From NCBI GenBank assembly GCA_021307315.1, contig JAJSPD010000005.1, positions 1 to 64,000 on the forward strand: a DNA stretch of 64,000 bases, given 5' to 3'. This DNA comes from Bisporella sp. PMI_857. Lineage: Eukaryota > Ascomycota > Leotiomycetes > Helotiales > Helotiaceae. The notes below the pieces were generated by a model. It searched no databases and had not been told where the DNA came from. It worked only from the letters and a program-made list of their open reading frames with translations. Positions 1 through 11,940 of the stretch are shown here, piece by piece (position 1 is the first letter of the stretch; every line of letters begins with the position of its first letter). The position numbers and the translations under genes are program-made.

Positions 1-2562
1 GCAGAGAGAGTCAAATAGATGAAAGCAAAGACAAAAGCGAAGACAAAAGCTTTCCAGAATTAATAAGCCTGATAATATATGTAGATAAAAAGTTGAAAAG
101 AAGTCGGTGTAGAATCAAAATATAAAGTTCCGTGGCCTTCAGTGCTTGGATGTGCATCATAACGTGTTTCTGTTAAATCAGCTGACCCACTTGGTCAAGC
201 TAATACATATAATACAGGCGAGATTGAGACTTTATTTTAAAATTGAGTGGTAGAGCGATCCTTGCAGGGCTCACGACTATCATGAGTTGATTATTTATGT
301 GGCAAACTGATTTGACACAATAACAAACTATTCATGTTATAAAAGCCAGAGCAATGGCAACGGGGACAATTCTTACAAATAAACGGTGACATGGAGATGG
401 CACCTTCCATATTTCAATGGCAGTTCGCTAATAGCTGCTCAGCCCTTATCAATGTGAACTTTCGAGGCATGATGGACTTTCAGAAACACGAGGAAAATAG
501 TTCAAATACTTCGTAGCCATGAACCTTCAAGCCTTTGTCTTTCTGATGAGATTGAACTGCAGTGTTTACGAGGTCTGACTCTGGGGTGGGGTAGAAGGAA
601 ATCACGAGTTTGAAGCGGAGGAAGAATATTCTATCACCCTTTCCTGTTTGAGCAATATGAAAGGTACTAAGAACCGAGCTTTCTTCTTTAATCCCGACGC
701 ACAAACTGTCTTCTTCGGCCACTGCTCGTGTACTAACACCTGTACAAATACGCCTTCTTGAGCAGTATCAGATCATCTTTACTTAATACAACGAGAGAAA
801 CCGTTCAACAAGTGACCTATACCATAAAAAGAAAGGTTCCGGAATCATTTCCAAGGTGGGAACGGCGTCACCACTTTACACCAGAATTTATTGCAGCTGG
901 ATATTGGTAATTTCAATATCAGTTAGCATTATATCTATGGCCTATGGAGAAGAGTGTATCATTCGTAGGAGAAGCAGCACTCAAGATACTTGGGCCCGTC
1001 ACAATTGCTCTTGTGATATTTGGCATCATCGTCGGTGCTGTCTTAATGTCCAGACGTAGGGCAAATCGCCATGTCTCATCAGAGGACGTCCATGAAATGC
1101 CTAGTCCTCGACAAGAGAACAACGGCATTATCGAAGCTCCAAGGCCAAGCAACGTGGGGTTCACTGTCATCTTGCCTCGCGCTTGATCATTAGAGCTCGC
1201 CTAACCTAAATATTTGAAGAAGCAAAAGTCGGTAAGTGGAGCGATTTAAGAATAGAATTTGAGTAGAACTTGTCATACAGTCCGTGGGAGAAGTTTCTTT
1301 TGCTGTTTGGTACATGTTTCGGGTTGAAATGCCAAAAGTGCTGATCGTGTTCAAAGATGAGCAGTATAACCTGGACGGAAACAAGGTTTATTGAACAACT
1401 ATTCGATCTTTCTTCGGGTAAAGCGAGATAACAACAACTTTCCGTAAGTCGCATACTTCACATTCAGCAGTAGGCACATGCTTCTATCGCTCGAGAACGA
1501 TGTTATCCGCCTATGACAAGTCCTTTCGACTGTTTATCTCTATTGTGACACGCTTTCTGGTTTCAAACCTCCACATTGAAGAATATATTTTCGGCGTCTC
1601 CGACTGCCAGAATGGTGATTACGCTCACAAGGACATAGTCATGTAAGTGGCCGCACAAATACTACAACTCTGGTCCAATCTAACTTGCTCTTCTGCGGCC
1701 TTAGGAAAAGTTCAATTCTGGTATACTCAGAACTATGAATAGTATGTATTCTACGTAACTATCTTTTTTTTTCTATTTATTTGTATTAATTATTCCTGAT
1801 CTAAATTAGAAGATTAAGGTAAGACGCTAACGTTAAGACAGTAGAACTGACCGCCACAAACTTCCTCAACGATATTCCCACATTACCTAAACAGTCCGAG
1901 ACCCTGATTTTAAATTCAAAATCAGCGCTGCCAAGTTAGTACTGCTTGTCGTGTACGATCGAAGTGCCTCCCAGATTTGGGTGGGAGGACATCTTAAGGT
2001 GTTCCTGAATGCAGTGGACTGGAGAGGTAGGATAGACTCTGGTTCAATGCCAATCACAGAAGAAAGAAAATGGCCCCATCAATATGAAACCTTCAAAGCC
2101 AGTTTCGAATATTCTATAGCTGGAATGAGTCCCCGAGTCGTCTTCTACTTATTGATGTCGGGGAGAGTCTCCAAACGAAGTGGATGGATGATGGGTGCAA
2201 ATTATGAAAGTGGTGACTAAATTCAGCAGACAATACATACAAATTTTTCCTTGATATATTTTCTAAGATGCAACTATAATTAATGTCCCTGAAGCCGTCA
2301 AGGAAGAAGAGTTTTTTGGTGACGAAGTATGTATTTTTCCGTGCCAAGGCGGCTAAATCAAGACTCGGTTACTGTAGGCTCTCAAAATAGGGGTCCAACA
2401 ACCACGACCCACTTCGGAGATCCCCCATTTTTGCGTAGAAATGCACTGTTCTCCCAAGAACGAAATCTGTCGATAACAAGGGCCGCACTTCTCACAATTC
2501 TGTACCTTTTCGGTAGTATAATCAGCCATAACACTATTTTAGAGGCCACTACCGTGATAGTC
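1..2562. other. Gene-poor left end
   Basis: No recognisable gene lies here apart from a weak membrane-anchor reading frame at 944-1186. Other open stretches (for example 480-722 minus and 1951-2220 plus) are short and have no family signature. The sequence is AT-rich with several T or A runs. Confidence 0.5.
944..1186 (+). CDS. Possible C-terminal membrane-anchored fragment, unrecognised
   Basis: I do not recognise this 80-residue frame. It has one clear hydrophobic span at about residues 13-35 (LGPVTIALVIFGIIVGAVLM), then a basic cluster SRRRANR, then a polar tail. That layout is typical of the end of a single-pass membrane protein with a short cytoplasmic tail. Upstream the frame closes at a TAA near position 910, so if real it is either a very small protein or the last exon of a gene whose earlier exons I cannot find. 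Confidence is low; it could be chance. Confidence 0.22.
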   Translation: MEKSVSFVGEAALKILGPVTIALVIFGIIVGAVLMSRRRANRHVSSEDVHEMPSPRQENNGIIEAPRPSNVGFTVILPRA

Positions 2563-3560
2563 ATGCTAAACCAACCACATGTGCCTCCGCACGGAGTATG
2601 GTGCCCAGCAGTGACGCTGTTCGACCAAGAGACAGACTCTCTTGATCTACCAAATCAGAAGTTATATTACAAGTATCTTTCCGAGACTGGCCTTGCCGGA
2701 CTGGTGATTCTAGGCACAAATGCAGGTAAGAAACCTCCAAAGACGTAGAAATAGCCACTAACAATTTTGCAGAAGCCTTCCTTCTCACACGTGAGGAGCG
2801 ATATCAGCTCATTGCTGCAGGGCGGGAGGCAGTTGGCCCGTCATACCCCATAATGGCAGGCGTGGGCGCGCATTCCACCAAGCAAGTCCTGGAGAACATC
2901 GAAGACGCCACGAAGGCCGGCGCAGACTACTTGCTCGTTCTTGCACCAGCGTATTTCGGCAAAGCCACGACCCCCTCAGTCATCAAGAGCTTTTTCGCTG
3001 AGATCTCCAAGAAATCCACCTTACCGATTGTGATCTACAACTTCCCAACCGTCACCAACGGCGTCGATCTCGACTCTGCTCTCATCACCGAGATCGCGAA
3101 GGCGAACGAGAATGTCGTTGGTGTGAAGCTGACTTGCGGAAGCGTCGGTAAGATCACGAGGCTGGCTGGGACCTTTACGCCAGAGGAGTTTACGACGTTT
3201 GGTGGACAGGCCGATTTCTTACTTGGAGGGTTGGCTGCCGGCTCTGGGGGAACTATTGCGGGCTTCGCAAATGTGGCTCCCAAGACCGTGGTCAAGATCT
3301 ATAATTTGTACAAGGAAGGGCAACTTGAGAAGGCCGTAAAACTGCATCAGCAAGCCGCTTTGGCCGAGGGCGTCACGAGACAGAGCATTGCGGCTACAAA
3401 GTATGCTGCGGCGATTCGTTCCGCGGAGGCTGCTGGTATTGAGAAGGCGAGCGCGAAGTTTGAACCAAGACGGCCTTATGAAGCTCCTTCATATTTGGTC
3501 AAAGCATTGGTGATTGAGGCAGTGGAAGCGCTAGAAAAGTGGGAGGCAAATCAGCAATAA
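2563..3560 (+). CDS. Dihydrodipicolinate synthase (DapA)-family aldolase
   Basis: Two exons, 2563-2725 and 2773-3560, flank a 47-bp intron (GTAAG...TTGCAG) and give 316 residues. Splicing restores the family signature GTNAEAFLLTREER. Class I aldolase landmarks are visible: the catalytic Tyr in VIYNFP and the Schiff-base Lys in GVKLTCGS, within a single TIM-barrel domain of the usual length (about 300). Fungal members include 2-keto-3-deoxy-sugar-acid aldolases and 4-hydroxy-2-oxoglutarate aldolases. Lysine synthesis is unlikely because fungi use the aminoadipate route. The start is the ATG just before LNQPHVPPHGVWCPAVTLF, where family similarity begins; the same frame is open upstream without any family character. 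No functional partner adjoins it. Family assignment is firm; the substrate is unknown. Confidence 0.9.
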
Positions 3561-3757
3561 ACTACTAATTAGATCATATATAGAACCTAAGACGAAGCCC
3601 GTTTTAAAGCTGATATCCTGTGAAGCCGTGAACAGAAGCCCTGAATTTTTGGTCAAATCTTACGCTTCCATTAGCCTAAAATACCCCAAATGTTTCCGAG
3701 AAAATCTTGGTGTTACATTTCATTATATATTTTGTTTTTATTTTGTTATGTAGCTAC

Positions 3758-4813
3758 CTATTTCTTTATTTCAGCATTCTCAAAAATACTTTGCCTTTGC
3801 CTCTGCAGCTCAGTCCTAGCATTTTCTAACAGCTTACTCCTATCCGCCATCCTCTGCCTCAAAATCCTTTCTGTTTTCTTCGCCCCCTCTAGATATCCCT
3901 CCAGCACACCCCTCGCCCGCTCCAACTCGCCCCTGCTCTCCTTAATCTTGTTATGCACCGCCCTATCGGTAACGATATTATCCAGAAACACATCGCTCAC
4001 CAAATTCCCATGCGCGATCTGCACTTCCGGAAACCTCCCTATCTGCGGATCGAAGCGCTGCGCCTGCAAAAGCAGCATCTGGGCCGACGCGGCCTTCATC
4101 TCCGCCCGATGCAGCGCGTTACGCTCCATCATGTCCCACATGGCCCCGCCGCCAAACATATCCGCCCTAGAGCAGGAGAGGGCGTCCTCCATATCGCCCA
4201 ACGCGCCAACAAGGCTCCGCAGGGCATCCATCAACAACCTCACGGCCTGGGCCGCGCCGTCTGACGCCACCCGCGCATCATGATACTCCTGCAACGCCCG
4301 CTTCGCCGCGTTCTCCATCTCGTCCTCCCCGGGGAACTCCGGGGTCGACCCGTCGAAAATGGAATCGTACAGGCGATCCAGCTCCCGCTGCGCTTGCACA
4401 TGCCTTGCCTGCTGCGGTTCGAGTCCGGCTTTGACGCGATCGGCCTCCTCCTTGAGATTCAACAGCTTGTTTTCCTGCTGCTTGGCCCTATGCTCTTGTT
4501 GCAGGACATCAAAGTACTCTTTCTCCTCTTGCTTTGCCCGCTCCTTGAATACCTCGGTTTTACGCGAGACCTTGAAGGCGAAGCGCCGCATCACCGAGTC
4601 GCGATATTGCTCGTGTTGTTTTTGCTCTTTCAGGCGCCGGCGGTCGAGCTCAGCGATTTTGGTCCGGGCTGCATTGAGTTCTTGGGTGAGATCGGCGATA
4701 TACCGGTTTTGCTGTTCGAGAGCCGGCACGGCATGATCTGTTTCTGAGAGGATGGCTAGCAGTTCGCGGTTACGAGGCGCTGCCTCTTGGATCTTCAAGG
4801 TTACTGATTTCAT
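3758..4813 (-). CDS. Coiled-coil protein of unknown function
   Basis: A single exon encodes 351 residues. No catalytic motif is recognised. Long Glu/Gln/Lys/Arg-rich stretches with heptad character cover about residues 30-160 and 270-345, separated by a less charged section containing a Met-rich run (FGGGAMWDMMERNALHRAEM). No signal peptide or membrane segment is visible, so it is probably cytosolic or nuclear. The start is MKSVTLKIQEAAPRNRELL, the first Met of the frame. Strongly biased third positions and length support it being real. The opposite strand also carries long open frames; these are shadows of the GC-rich coding strand. Confidence 0.75.
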   Translation of the reverse strand: MKSVTLKIQEAAPRNRELLAILSETDHAVPALEQQNRYIADLTQELNAARTKIAELDRRRLKEQKQHEQYRDSVMRRFAFKVSRKTEVFKERAKQEEKEYFDVLQQEHRAKQQENKLLNLKEEADRVKAGLEPQQARHVQAQRELDRLYDSIFDGSTPEFPGEDEMENAAKRALQEYHDARVASDGAAQAVRLLMDALRSLVGALGDMEDALSCSRADMFGGGAMWDMMERNALHRAEMKAASAQMLLLQAQRFDPQIGRFPEVQIAHGNLVSDVFLDNIVTDRAVHNKIKESRGELERARGVLEGYLEGAKKTERILRQRMADRSKLLENARTELQRQRQSIFENAEIKK

Positions 4814-5385
4814 TATGGCTTGTATTGATGCTTAGATTGATTAGTCTTGGGACTGTGCTATGCAGATAGAACCTGCGGGTATAAATGTTCCGTCCGCAAT
4901 GGCTCAGGCTCTCTATAATATGCTGGAATGTGTACTTAGCACGCATTTATGAGTAATTGGTGGCTACGTAAGCCTCATCACACGCACGATAGTTAAATTT
5001 GTGCCACACGCATGCCTGACATCGCATCTCTTTACGTTGATATCTGATCATTATTGGCTATGAAGAAGATTGCCCAATTCATGTGCCTAACTGCGCCTTG
5101 AACAAGCCACACTCCAATCTTTCGACACGTTCTTGGCTGGTGGAGAAAGAGGAGCATGGGGAACGTTGGAAGCGAATCTTGGACCCACTTTTAAGGCTGA
5201 CCATATCCCTGATCCAGGGAGCCTGGCGGCGCAGGACTTTTGAATGAAAATACAATAACAGAGAGAACAGTAGAACAGCGTAAAAAAGCCATTGAACATT
5301 TAGACAAGAGTGTAATAGGTCCGCCTATGGAACTCTCCTCAAGAGTCTCACATAGGCAAAATGCGCAGTGCTATTAATATCATAA
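4814..5385. other. Intergenic, no feature seen
   Basis: This gap lies between the start of the coiled-coil gene and the 3' end of the F-box gene. A short minus-strand frame at 5087-5299 has no family character. Confidence 0.5.
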
Positions 5386-6665
5386 TTACCAGCGATTCGT
5401 CGAAGGGATATTGAAATCCGCAAACGGCTGCGAAGTCCACGACCCAACGATCTGCTTCACCACTATCACTCCATTCTCATGGTACCTCGGCAGCTTTCCC
5501 TGGGCATACACCAAAATATCATCCTTCCACTTATTAAACATGCCGCCCATGACCCCGGGTATATTGATCATGAACCCCAAACACGAATCGAGCACCTGGG
5601 TAAAGACGACGGTTTTCAAGCCGGGGAGCTGTATAAGCTGTGCGTCGAGCGCTTCCCAGAGCGGCGGCGCACTGTCAAGTTGTCGTTCTGGCTCGAGGAT
5701 GGCGGGGCCGACATTGATGAAGAGTTGTTCGACAGCCGGCAGGGAGGAGATGGTTGAGAGTAAGCCGGCGAGTAGGCCGTCTGTTCGAGAATAGCTCGAT
5801 ATGTCAATGCTGAGATTTGTTAAGGACTTTACTTGGCTGAGATCGAATTTTGTATCTGGTTATACTGTTAGATAAAATTTGAAACTTCGCCGGCATGATG
5901 CTTACCATTCGAAATGAACCCCAACGCTAACGAACGCAATGACGGTGCCGCTCTCGCGATCAGCCTAGCTATTCGTTCGTTGTCATAGCACAACAAGACG
6001 ACAGTGTTCAGATTCTCCAGTGGCGCATGCTCAACGTACGGTAGCAACTCCGACCAGACCCCCTTCGCCTCCGAAAAGACCACTAGATGCCTAAGCTTCT
6101 GCAGCTGTACAAGCCTCGCCAAATCCGCCCTCGCCTCAGCATCTTCCTTCCTGGCTCCCTCAAACTTCACTAACCCTAGCCCTAAAAACTTGACCTCCGG
6201 ATTCCCAACAACAAGCGGCAGCACCTCGGCAGGTTCCCCCGCCTCCAAATGCTGAATCACAAGGGCGGCGGTCACCATAACGGACCCGAGAACCCTCCCC
6301 CTCGTCCCTTCCTCCCAGGCCATTAAATCCAAATACTGGATTGTCAAGCTTTTCACATCTGAGAAATGCTCCAAGACCTTCAATACGCCGTCTTGCCATG
6401 CGGCAAGCCCCTCATCTTCTATATCCGACCCGTTGATCAAGATGCCGCCGATCCGACGGGAGATGTTTGAATGTGGCCCGAGGAGCCGAAGCAGGCTGCT
6501 TGTGGTATCCTCGGTGAGCGAGATGGTGATGCAGGACCAGTAGATGTCACGGACGGGTGTGAGCCAAGAGCGGCAGACGAGGCTTGCGTTGTGTAGGTCG
6601 TCCTGTGAGGTGAGGTTGGTGAGACATTGGCGGAGGAGTTCTGGTGGGAAGTCGTTGAGATGCAT
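5386..6665 (-). CDS. F-box domain protein
   Basis: Exons 5906-6665 and 5386-5855 (minus strand) flank a 50-bp intron (GTAAGC...AACCAG); the spliced product is 409 residues. The N-terminus MHLNDFPPELLRQCL...DLHNASLVCRSW is a canonical F-box, which binds Skp1 in SCF ubiquitin ligases. The rest is Leu-rich with irregular repeats (for example SLRSLALGF and SLTNLSIDI), as in fungal F-box/LRR-like proteins whose C-terminus selects the substrate. Splicing is supported because the second exon stays open in frame across 156 codons only after removal of this intron. The target is unknown. Such genes form large, fast-evolving families in Pezizomycotina. Confidence 0.88.
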
Positions 6666-7321
6666 GGTTTTCGGATATGTTGGTTGTGTGGAGGGGTTTC
6701 TAATTTTTGTAACCTTGGGTCTATGACGCTTGGTGATTGATTTGCGAATGAGAGTGAATATCTTGATCCAGATATTCGTGACATATATATTTGGTGTCTA
6801 CCTGAAACATGACGTGAAATTGGAGGTTATCTGCCGTAAGGATGCATAGCCTGCTCCTCGTAAATTGGTCTTGATGCCTAACTTATGTAGCAGTCATCCT
6901 GCTCATTTCTCTTCCATTCGAGAAATAATATCTTGATGCTGAAATTGAATTAGGAATATTTCGGTCAAATTGGGATAGAAGTGCAGCCTCTCAACTGGAA
7001 AGTCAACTATTCGCCTACGCACTTGCAAAGCTAGTTTCACGCAAAGGAAACGCAACAATAAAACAGCCTCGAAACTAACGCCTGAGTTCCACAGTTGTTG
7101 CTTGATGTAAAAATACAAATCTATGTATAGTATAATAATGCCTAACTCCCCATATGCTACGCTCCAGATCAAATGCGTAGGCGACTCGTCGCTACCCAGG
7201 GTATATAATGATCTCTGCTTCCTTCCCCCGCTATCCATGGTATATAACTCCTTCCACTTACACCAGAACAAAAGAAATCCCCCAAATGAACTTCCAAAGA
7301 GCTCTTCGGATCGCAACATAC
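6666..7321. other. Intergenic, no feature seen
   Basis: Short overlapping frames on both strands here (for example 6903-7340 minus and 7123-7344 plus) have no family character. Confidence 0.5.
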
Positions 7322-8215
7322 CTACCAGCCCCTTCCCCAATTAAAAGCAAACCCCGCACCCACAATGGTGAGCGCAAGGATAACCATTCCACATATAAAC
7401 TTACAAATCTCTTCCGCCCACTCGCCTTCATTGTCCATCCGCCTGACCATCTGCTGCAGCTCTCCCTGTCGCTGCGGACAGCTGTATTGCAGGAAAAGCT
7501 CTTCGTAGCTTGGCGGGGCAGGTTCCCCTGGATTTTGAGCTTGGCCGTGCGGGCTGAGAGGTGACAAGGTGATGACGAAGGGTCGTTCCTCGTCAGTGTA
7601 GGGAGTGAAAGCCGTTGGTGATTGGCCACGCGAGGTTGGTGACAGGAATGCGTTTGAGTTTGGGGATGCGAAGATATGTATCGGTGGTCGTGAACGCAAA
7701 TAATCGTACATTGGCTCGTATTCGGGTGGTTTTGGCGATTCGGCTGCTTCTGATGGCATAGCTGAGGATCGCCGGCTCGAGTTCGCGGATGAGGTGAGCG
7801 ACGGGCATTGGGATATGGAAATCGTGGGTGTGCCCGGCGATGATCCGGCAGATGGCGATGACGGATTATCTGAATATAGTTCTCGTAGCCGACTCGGACT
7901 TCGTACTGCGCTTCGTGGTGTAATAGGTGAGAGTAGCCCATTGGGCTGGGGATGTACTCGTCTCTGCATTCTCCTGCCTTCTTGTAATACCATCCCCTCA
8001 CCTTCTAACCCCTCATCTTCTGATGGATCATCGTGATATGCTTCCCATTGCACCTCGTCTGGTATTTGTATGCGGATTCTAGGCGCGACAACCACGACGG
8101 GAGAGACGGGTAGTGGTAGCAGCGGCGGCTGTTGCAACGGTTGTTCCAGCCTGATCTGTGGAACGTCCCTCTCCCGCTCCCGTCTATGTTCCTCAACCCA
8201 ACGTTGGCCCGCCAT
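7322..8215 (-). CDS. Proline/serine-rich protein with C-terminal membrane helix, unknown function
   Basis: A single exon encodes 297 residues, unrecognised as a family. A charged N-terminus (MAGQRWVEEHRRERERD) is followed by a long Pro/Ser-rich, probably disordered region with SP and TP motifs. Near residues 225-240 is PPSYEEL, a PPxY-type WW-domain ligand as found in adaptors of Rsp5-family ubiquitin ligases. The protein ends with one hydrophobic span (FICGMVILALTIVGAGFAF) and a few residues, giving a tail-anchored topology. Role as a membrane adaptor is inference only. The frame at 7258-8001 on the same strand is a shifted shadow. Confidence 0.7.
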   Translation of the reverse strand: MAGQRWVEEHRRERERDVPQIRLEQPLQQPPLLPLPVSPVVVVAPRIRIQIPDEVQWEAYHDDPSEDEGLEGEGMVLQEGRRMQRRVHPQPNGLLSPITPRSAVRSPSRLRELYSDNPSSPSAGSSPGTPTISISQCPSLTSSANSSRRSSAMPSEAAESPKPPEYEPMYDYLRSRPPIHIFASPNSNAFLSPTSRGQSPTAFTPYTDEERPFVITLSPLSPHGQAQNPGEPAPPSYEELFLQYSCPQRQGELQQMVRRMDNEGEWAEEICKFICGMVILALTIVGAGFAFNWGRGW

Positions 8216-9433
8216 TTCGTCCCTTTTCTTTCACTCTCAATCTTTCAATAACGCCAATCGCGGCCTATAAATCGATGCCGACAATTCCCAACCCGCTCAA
8301 GCCTGAATTCGTTCTCAAGCTTCTAAAACTGTTCGTCCGGCGACCCGTAGTACTGGTTCTAGAACCGCTTCTTAATCGTCTGGGCACAAAAACACTCTTC
8401 GCAACGTTTGCTACGTTCTTGACACCGCTGAATCTGGTCTTGGACATATTATGCTTATCACTAATAAAATTAATTTTGATAACAATGGATTAGGTTGTTG
8501 GATTTTTGGATTTTTGGATCCGAAAAAGAGGAGGCTGAAGGAGATTAAGAAGGAGTCGCAAACGCTGTGCCGCAACCGGCGCCAAGACGCAGATGCGCAT
8601 GGCTGAGACGTCAACGGCCACGTCTGAGTGGTGAGATGATGCACGGGGCGGAATCCTCAGCGTAACAGTTAAGACGGGTGTGAACTTCCAAGTGGTGGGG
8701 GGTCATGATAACGGTGGTGGGATTGCGGTGTGACCTCTAGAAGGAACAGCTTTAAATCCCTCTCTCTTCCTTCGCGGCAGTTTATGATGGAGAGGAGGAT
8801 TTCTAGTACCGAATTTATCTCTTTCTTTGCTTTTCATAATGTTGTTATGATGTGAAAGGAATGGGTTAGGCGTTGGGTAAGCTGTTTCATCACCTGGTTG
8901 TTGGCGATAGGACATCATGCTAATTGTGCTTCACGTCAACTGGGGGCTGAGAGGGGCAGGCTCAGGCAACACGGCATTGGCTGGGTGGTACGAATTGACG
9001 GGTTATGCCTTGGAGGCTGCATTTTGCTTAGTAGATTCCCGATTCAAGCTATATGTAATGTTCTATGAAGCATTGCTGGAATTTAACCACAGTTGTTACG
9101 TCCTTGGGCAGATTGGATGCGGCTCTGATAGACGGTAAACTGGTGACTGGTTCTTCTGAGCCGCAGATTATGTAAGCTATCGCCCCACATCACCAGTGTC
9201 ATCAGCGTCACGTGTATTTACAGCCTTGAGCACTTATCCAGCCGTTTGACTTTTTTTGGCTTTTGTTATCTTGTTGTTGTTTTTTGCTTATAAATTTGCT
9301 TTAAATAACAATTGCTTTATAAAAGCCTCGATTAATTTCATTTTGCAAAATATAATACGCTCTTATCCTAAATTAGACACAGTCGGAATGTGTGATATTT
9401 TAGCTAATGGAATATTAAATTTTCTCAGCAAAT
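8216..9433. other. Intergenic, no feature seen
   Basis: The interval lies between the proline-rich protein gene and the 3' end of the GMC oxidoreductase. A frame at 8158-8493 overlaps the start of the proline-rich gene on the other strand and looks like chance. T-rich tracts occur near 9250-9300. Confidence 0.5.
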
Positions 9434-11375
9434 CTACTTCAATCCCCATTCCTCTTTTACTATATCCGCTGCCCGCTCCGCCAACCCGTATATAGTTGCC
9501 TGCAGATTTGCCGTGCTGACCAGCGGCACCGCACTCGCGTCCACCACTCTTAACCTATTTACCCCATACACTTTCAACGTCGCATCCACCACGCCTCCCA
9601 TCTCCCGCGGCAGCATCGCACAGGTCCCGGCGATATGCCACATAGAAATGGCATTCGTACGCAGATATCCCTCGGCGGCTTTCAAAGTTGCGAGTCGGGA
9701 GGCTGGGTCGCGGTGGACGAGGGGCTGCTTAAGGAGCAAGTGTAAGCCCCCGGGAGATGATGGGAAAGGAGGGGACGCGAGCGTCTCCAGGTGCAGCATA
9801 TGCCTGCCCAAGACCTCAATGTCGAGCGGGTGGGCAAAGTAGTTAGGGTCGATGGTGGGCGGTTTCAAGACATCGCCCGACGCAATATGCACGCTGCCCC
9901 GGGATAAGGGGTTAGACAGCATAGTACCGAGGGTGAGGAACTTCCCCGGTAATAGTCCAGTCGAAGAGTCAGAGCCAGGATTGATTGGTAGCGTATTCTG
10001 AGCCAGTACGGTGAGGAAGGCGCCCGATGGCTGCTGGGGGTTGAGAAGAGTCTGCTCAACAAGGTTGTAGTATGCTAGAGTGCGGGCTTTGTCGCCGGGC
10101 AGATTGTCACCTGCAGATGGACGGTACTGGTCAAGAAGACTCTCCAAGTCCTCCCGACCCTTTTCGGATAGGTGTTCAATCACGGGGAGATACGCATACG
10201 TGGTGACGCCAACAGACGTCAGCAAACCGGTCTGTTTTGTCACGTAGTCTTGCATAGCCTGTCTCAGCGCCTCGGGCTCTTGTCGGACAAGGGCATCGAG
10301 CGTGTCAATGTCATCAACAGCCTCAAAGGCGATGCCGCAGACAATGTGGTCCTGAAGGTTCTCGCCGACGGCTCGCAGGTCCATGACAGCCTTGATGCCG
10401 TGCTTTTGTAGCAAGCTTGCATCGCCGACTCCGGACAGCTCGAGAATTTTAGGGGACTGCAGGGCACCCGCACTTAGTATGACCTCTTTACTAGCAGCGA
10501 CCGTCTTTGTCTCGTTGTGATATCTGTATTGGACACCGGTGGTTTGTAGAACTCCTCCTACCTCCTCGAACAGGATCTTCTCGACTAGGGCATTGGTAAT
10601 AACATGCAGGTTTCCCCGGGACTTGATGGGATTGTAGTATGCCGTCACTGCATAGCTCCTCTCCTTGGTCACGGGGTCGATACTGGCCAAGGCGCTGAAA
10701 CCACCAATGGACGCATTCAAGAAGGGGTCTTGTGTCATATGGTATCCGCTCGTCTTAAGTGTCTCGGCCCAGGCCTTGCGTATGGGATGTGACGAGTCCC
10801 CAGGGAAGGAAGTCTGGATAGGGCCCTTGGCGCCGTCGTTTCTAGCGGTCCAGTTGTCGATTCCGAGCGTATGCTCCTGGGCCGGGTGGACCAACGGTGA
10901 TGTATACGCCTTAGCATAGTAGTCTTTTAGCACGTCCCAGTTCCATCCCTTATTTCCGAGCGTTTCCCAGGCGTCGATAAGGCTTTTGGCGGGAGGCACG
11001 AAGACATGGGCGTTGGTCGCACTCGAACCTCCGAGGGCCTTACCCTGATGCAGAGAGATAACCCTTCCCTTAAGGTTAAGCTTGTATCACTGTTAATCAA
11101 AAGTATGCACTATATCGACCCCGGAGGAAAAGTCACGGGAGGAAGCAAAAATGTTTGGGTATAGGTACCTGAGGCTCTGACTGAAATGCCCAATCCGCTT
11201 CCGAACCCTTCAAGGCCTCGTAAAAGGCGGGAATCTTAACGCGTGGATCGTTGCTCTGATCAGACCCCGCCTCAAGGACTAGAATACGCTGGCTTGGGTC
11301 CTCAGAAAGACGGTTGGCAACAACGAGGCCAGCTGTGCCGCCTCCAATAATAATAAAGTCATATGTAGATCTCAT
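9434..11375 (-). CDS. GMC-family FAD-dependent oxidoreductase
   Basis: Exons 11169-11375 and 9434-11080 (minus strand) flank an 88-bp intron (GTACCT...ATACAAG); the product is 617 residues, normal for the family. The N-terminus YDFIIIGGGTAGLVVANRL is the Rossmann FAD-binding motif, ending in the ribose-binding acidic residue of LVLEAGS. Splicing creates GKALGGSSATNAHVF, the first GMC signature. The C-terminus has the catalytic His in WHIAGTCAM and the second catalytic position in TANLQATIYGLAERAA. The start at MRSTYDF is chosen over an in-frame Met 50 codons upstream because that extension is polar and non-conserved. No signal peptide is seen, so it is probably intracellular. The family oxidises alcohols; the substrate is unknown. 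It is about 1.1 kb from the broken UbiA gene on the same strand. Confidence 0.9.
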
Positions 11376-11697
11376 ACTGAATAGTGTGTACAGCGCGGTG
11401 GGTTGCTCTGTGGATTGAAAGAGTATTGAAGTTCTGGGAGGTTTTCGATTCCTGACTTTGTTGTCTGAATTTCGAACGGTTAAATATTGAAGGTTTCGAT
11501 TTAATGTAAGCCAGACCGTTTTCAAAGACCGACCAGCCGTTATTGATTTCGATTTCTTTTTCTCCTACCAAGGTGGCGAAAAGAGGTTTAGCTGCAGAGT
11601 TGCAAAGGCCTTCAACACTTACTATATTGGAACCAACCGGGTAATTGTTGATCTCTTCTTCTTATTAGCTCAAGGGATGCCAATGTTAGGTAGGGTA

Positions 11698-11833
11698 GGG
11701 GGCAAAAAGGTTGCACCCACGTCAGTTTATGCAAACTGCGATCCAATAGTAAGCCTTCAGATCAAAAATATGAGTCTGCTATTGGGTCGCTTAATCTTAT
11801 ACAAGAGACATGGGCGCAAACTTTTTGCAACCC
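11698..11833. repeat. Imperfect palindromic (MITE-like) element
   Basis: The outer 50 or so bases of each side are imperfect inverted copies. The left arm begins GGGGGCAAAAAGGTTGCACC. The right arm, read on the minus strand, begins GGGTTGCAAAAAGTTTGCGC. Both run inward to a shared CCAATAG. The layout resembles a foldback miniature transposable element. I could not identify a convincing target-site duplication, so the end points are approximate. Confidence 0.45.
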
Positions 11834-11940
11834 ACTGCATGTACTTAGGCATTGTCACATTTTTAGATTTGGAAAAGGATAATACTCCGTGCCCTTTTAA
11901 TGTTTCTTACTTTTGGCCGCGACCTGCATTGAGAAGGGAT

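Noticed and set aside
3953..4747. Long plus-strand frames opposite the coiled-coil gene
   Set aside because: They are antisense shadows; the minus strand encodes a continuous coiled coil.
7258..8001. 247-codon minus frame overlapping the proline-rich protein
   Set aside because: It is a shifted reading of the same strand with His/Arg/Pro-rich composition and no membrane anchor; the other frame ends in a clear tail anchor.
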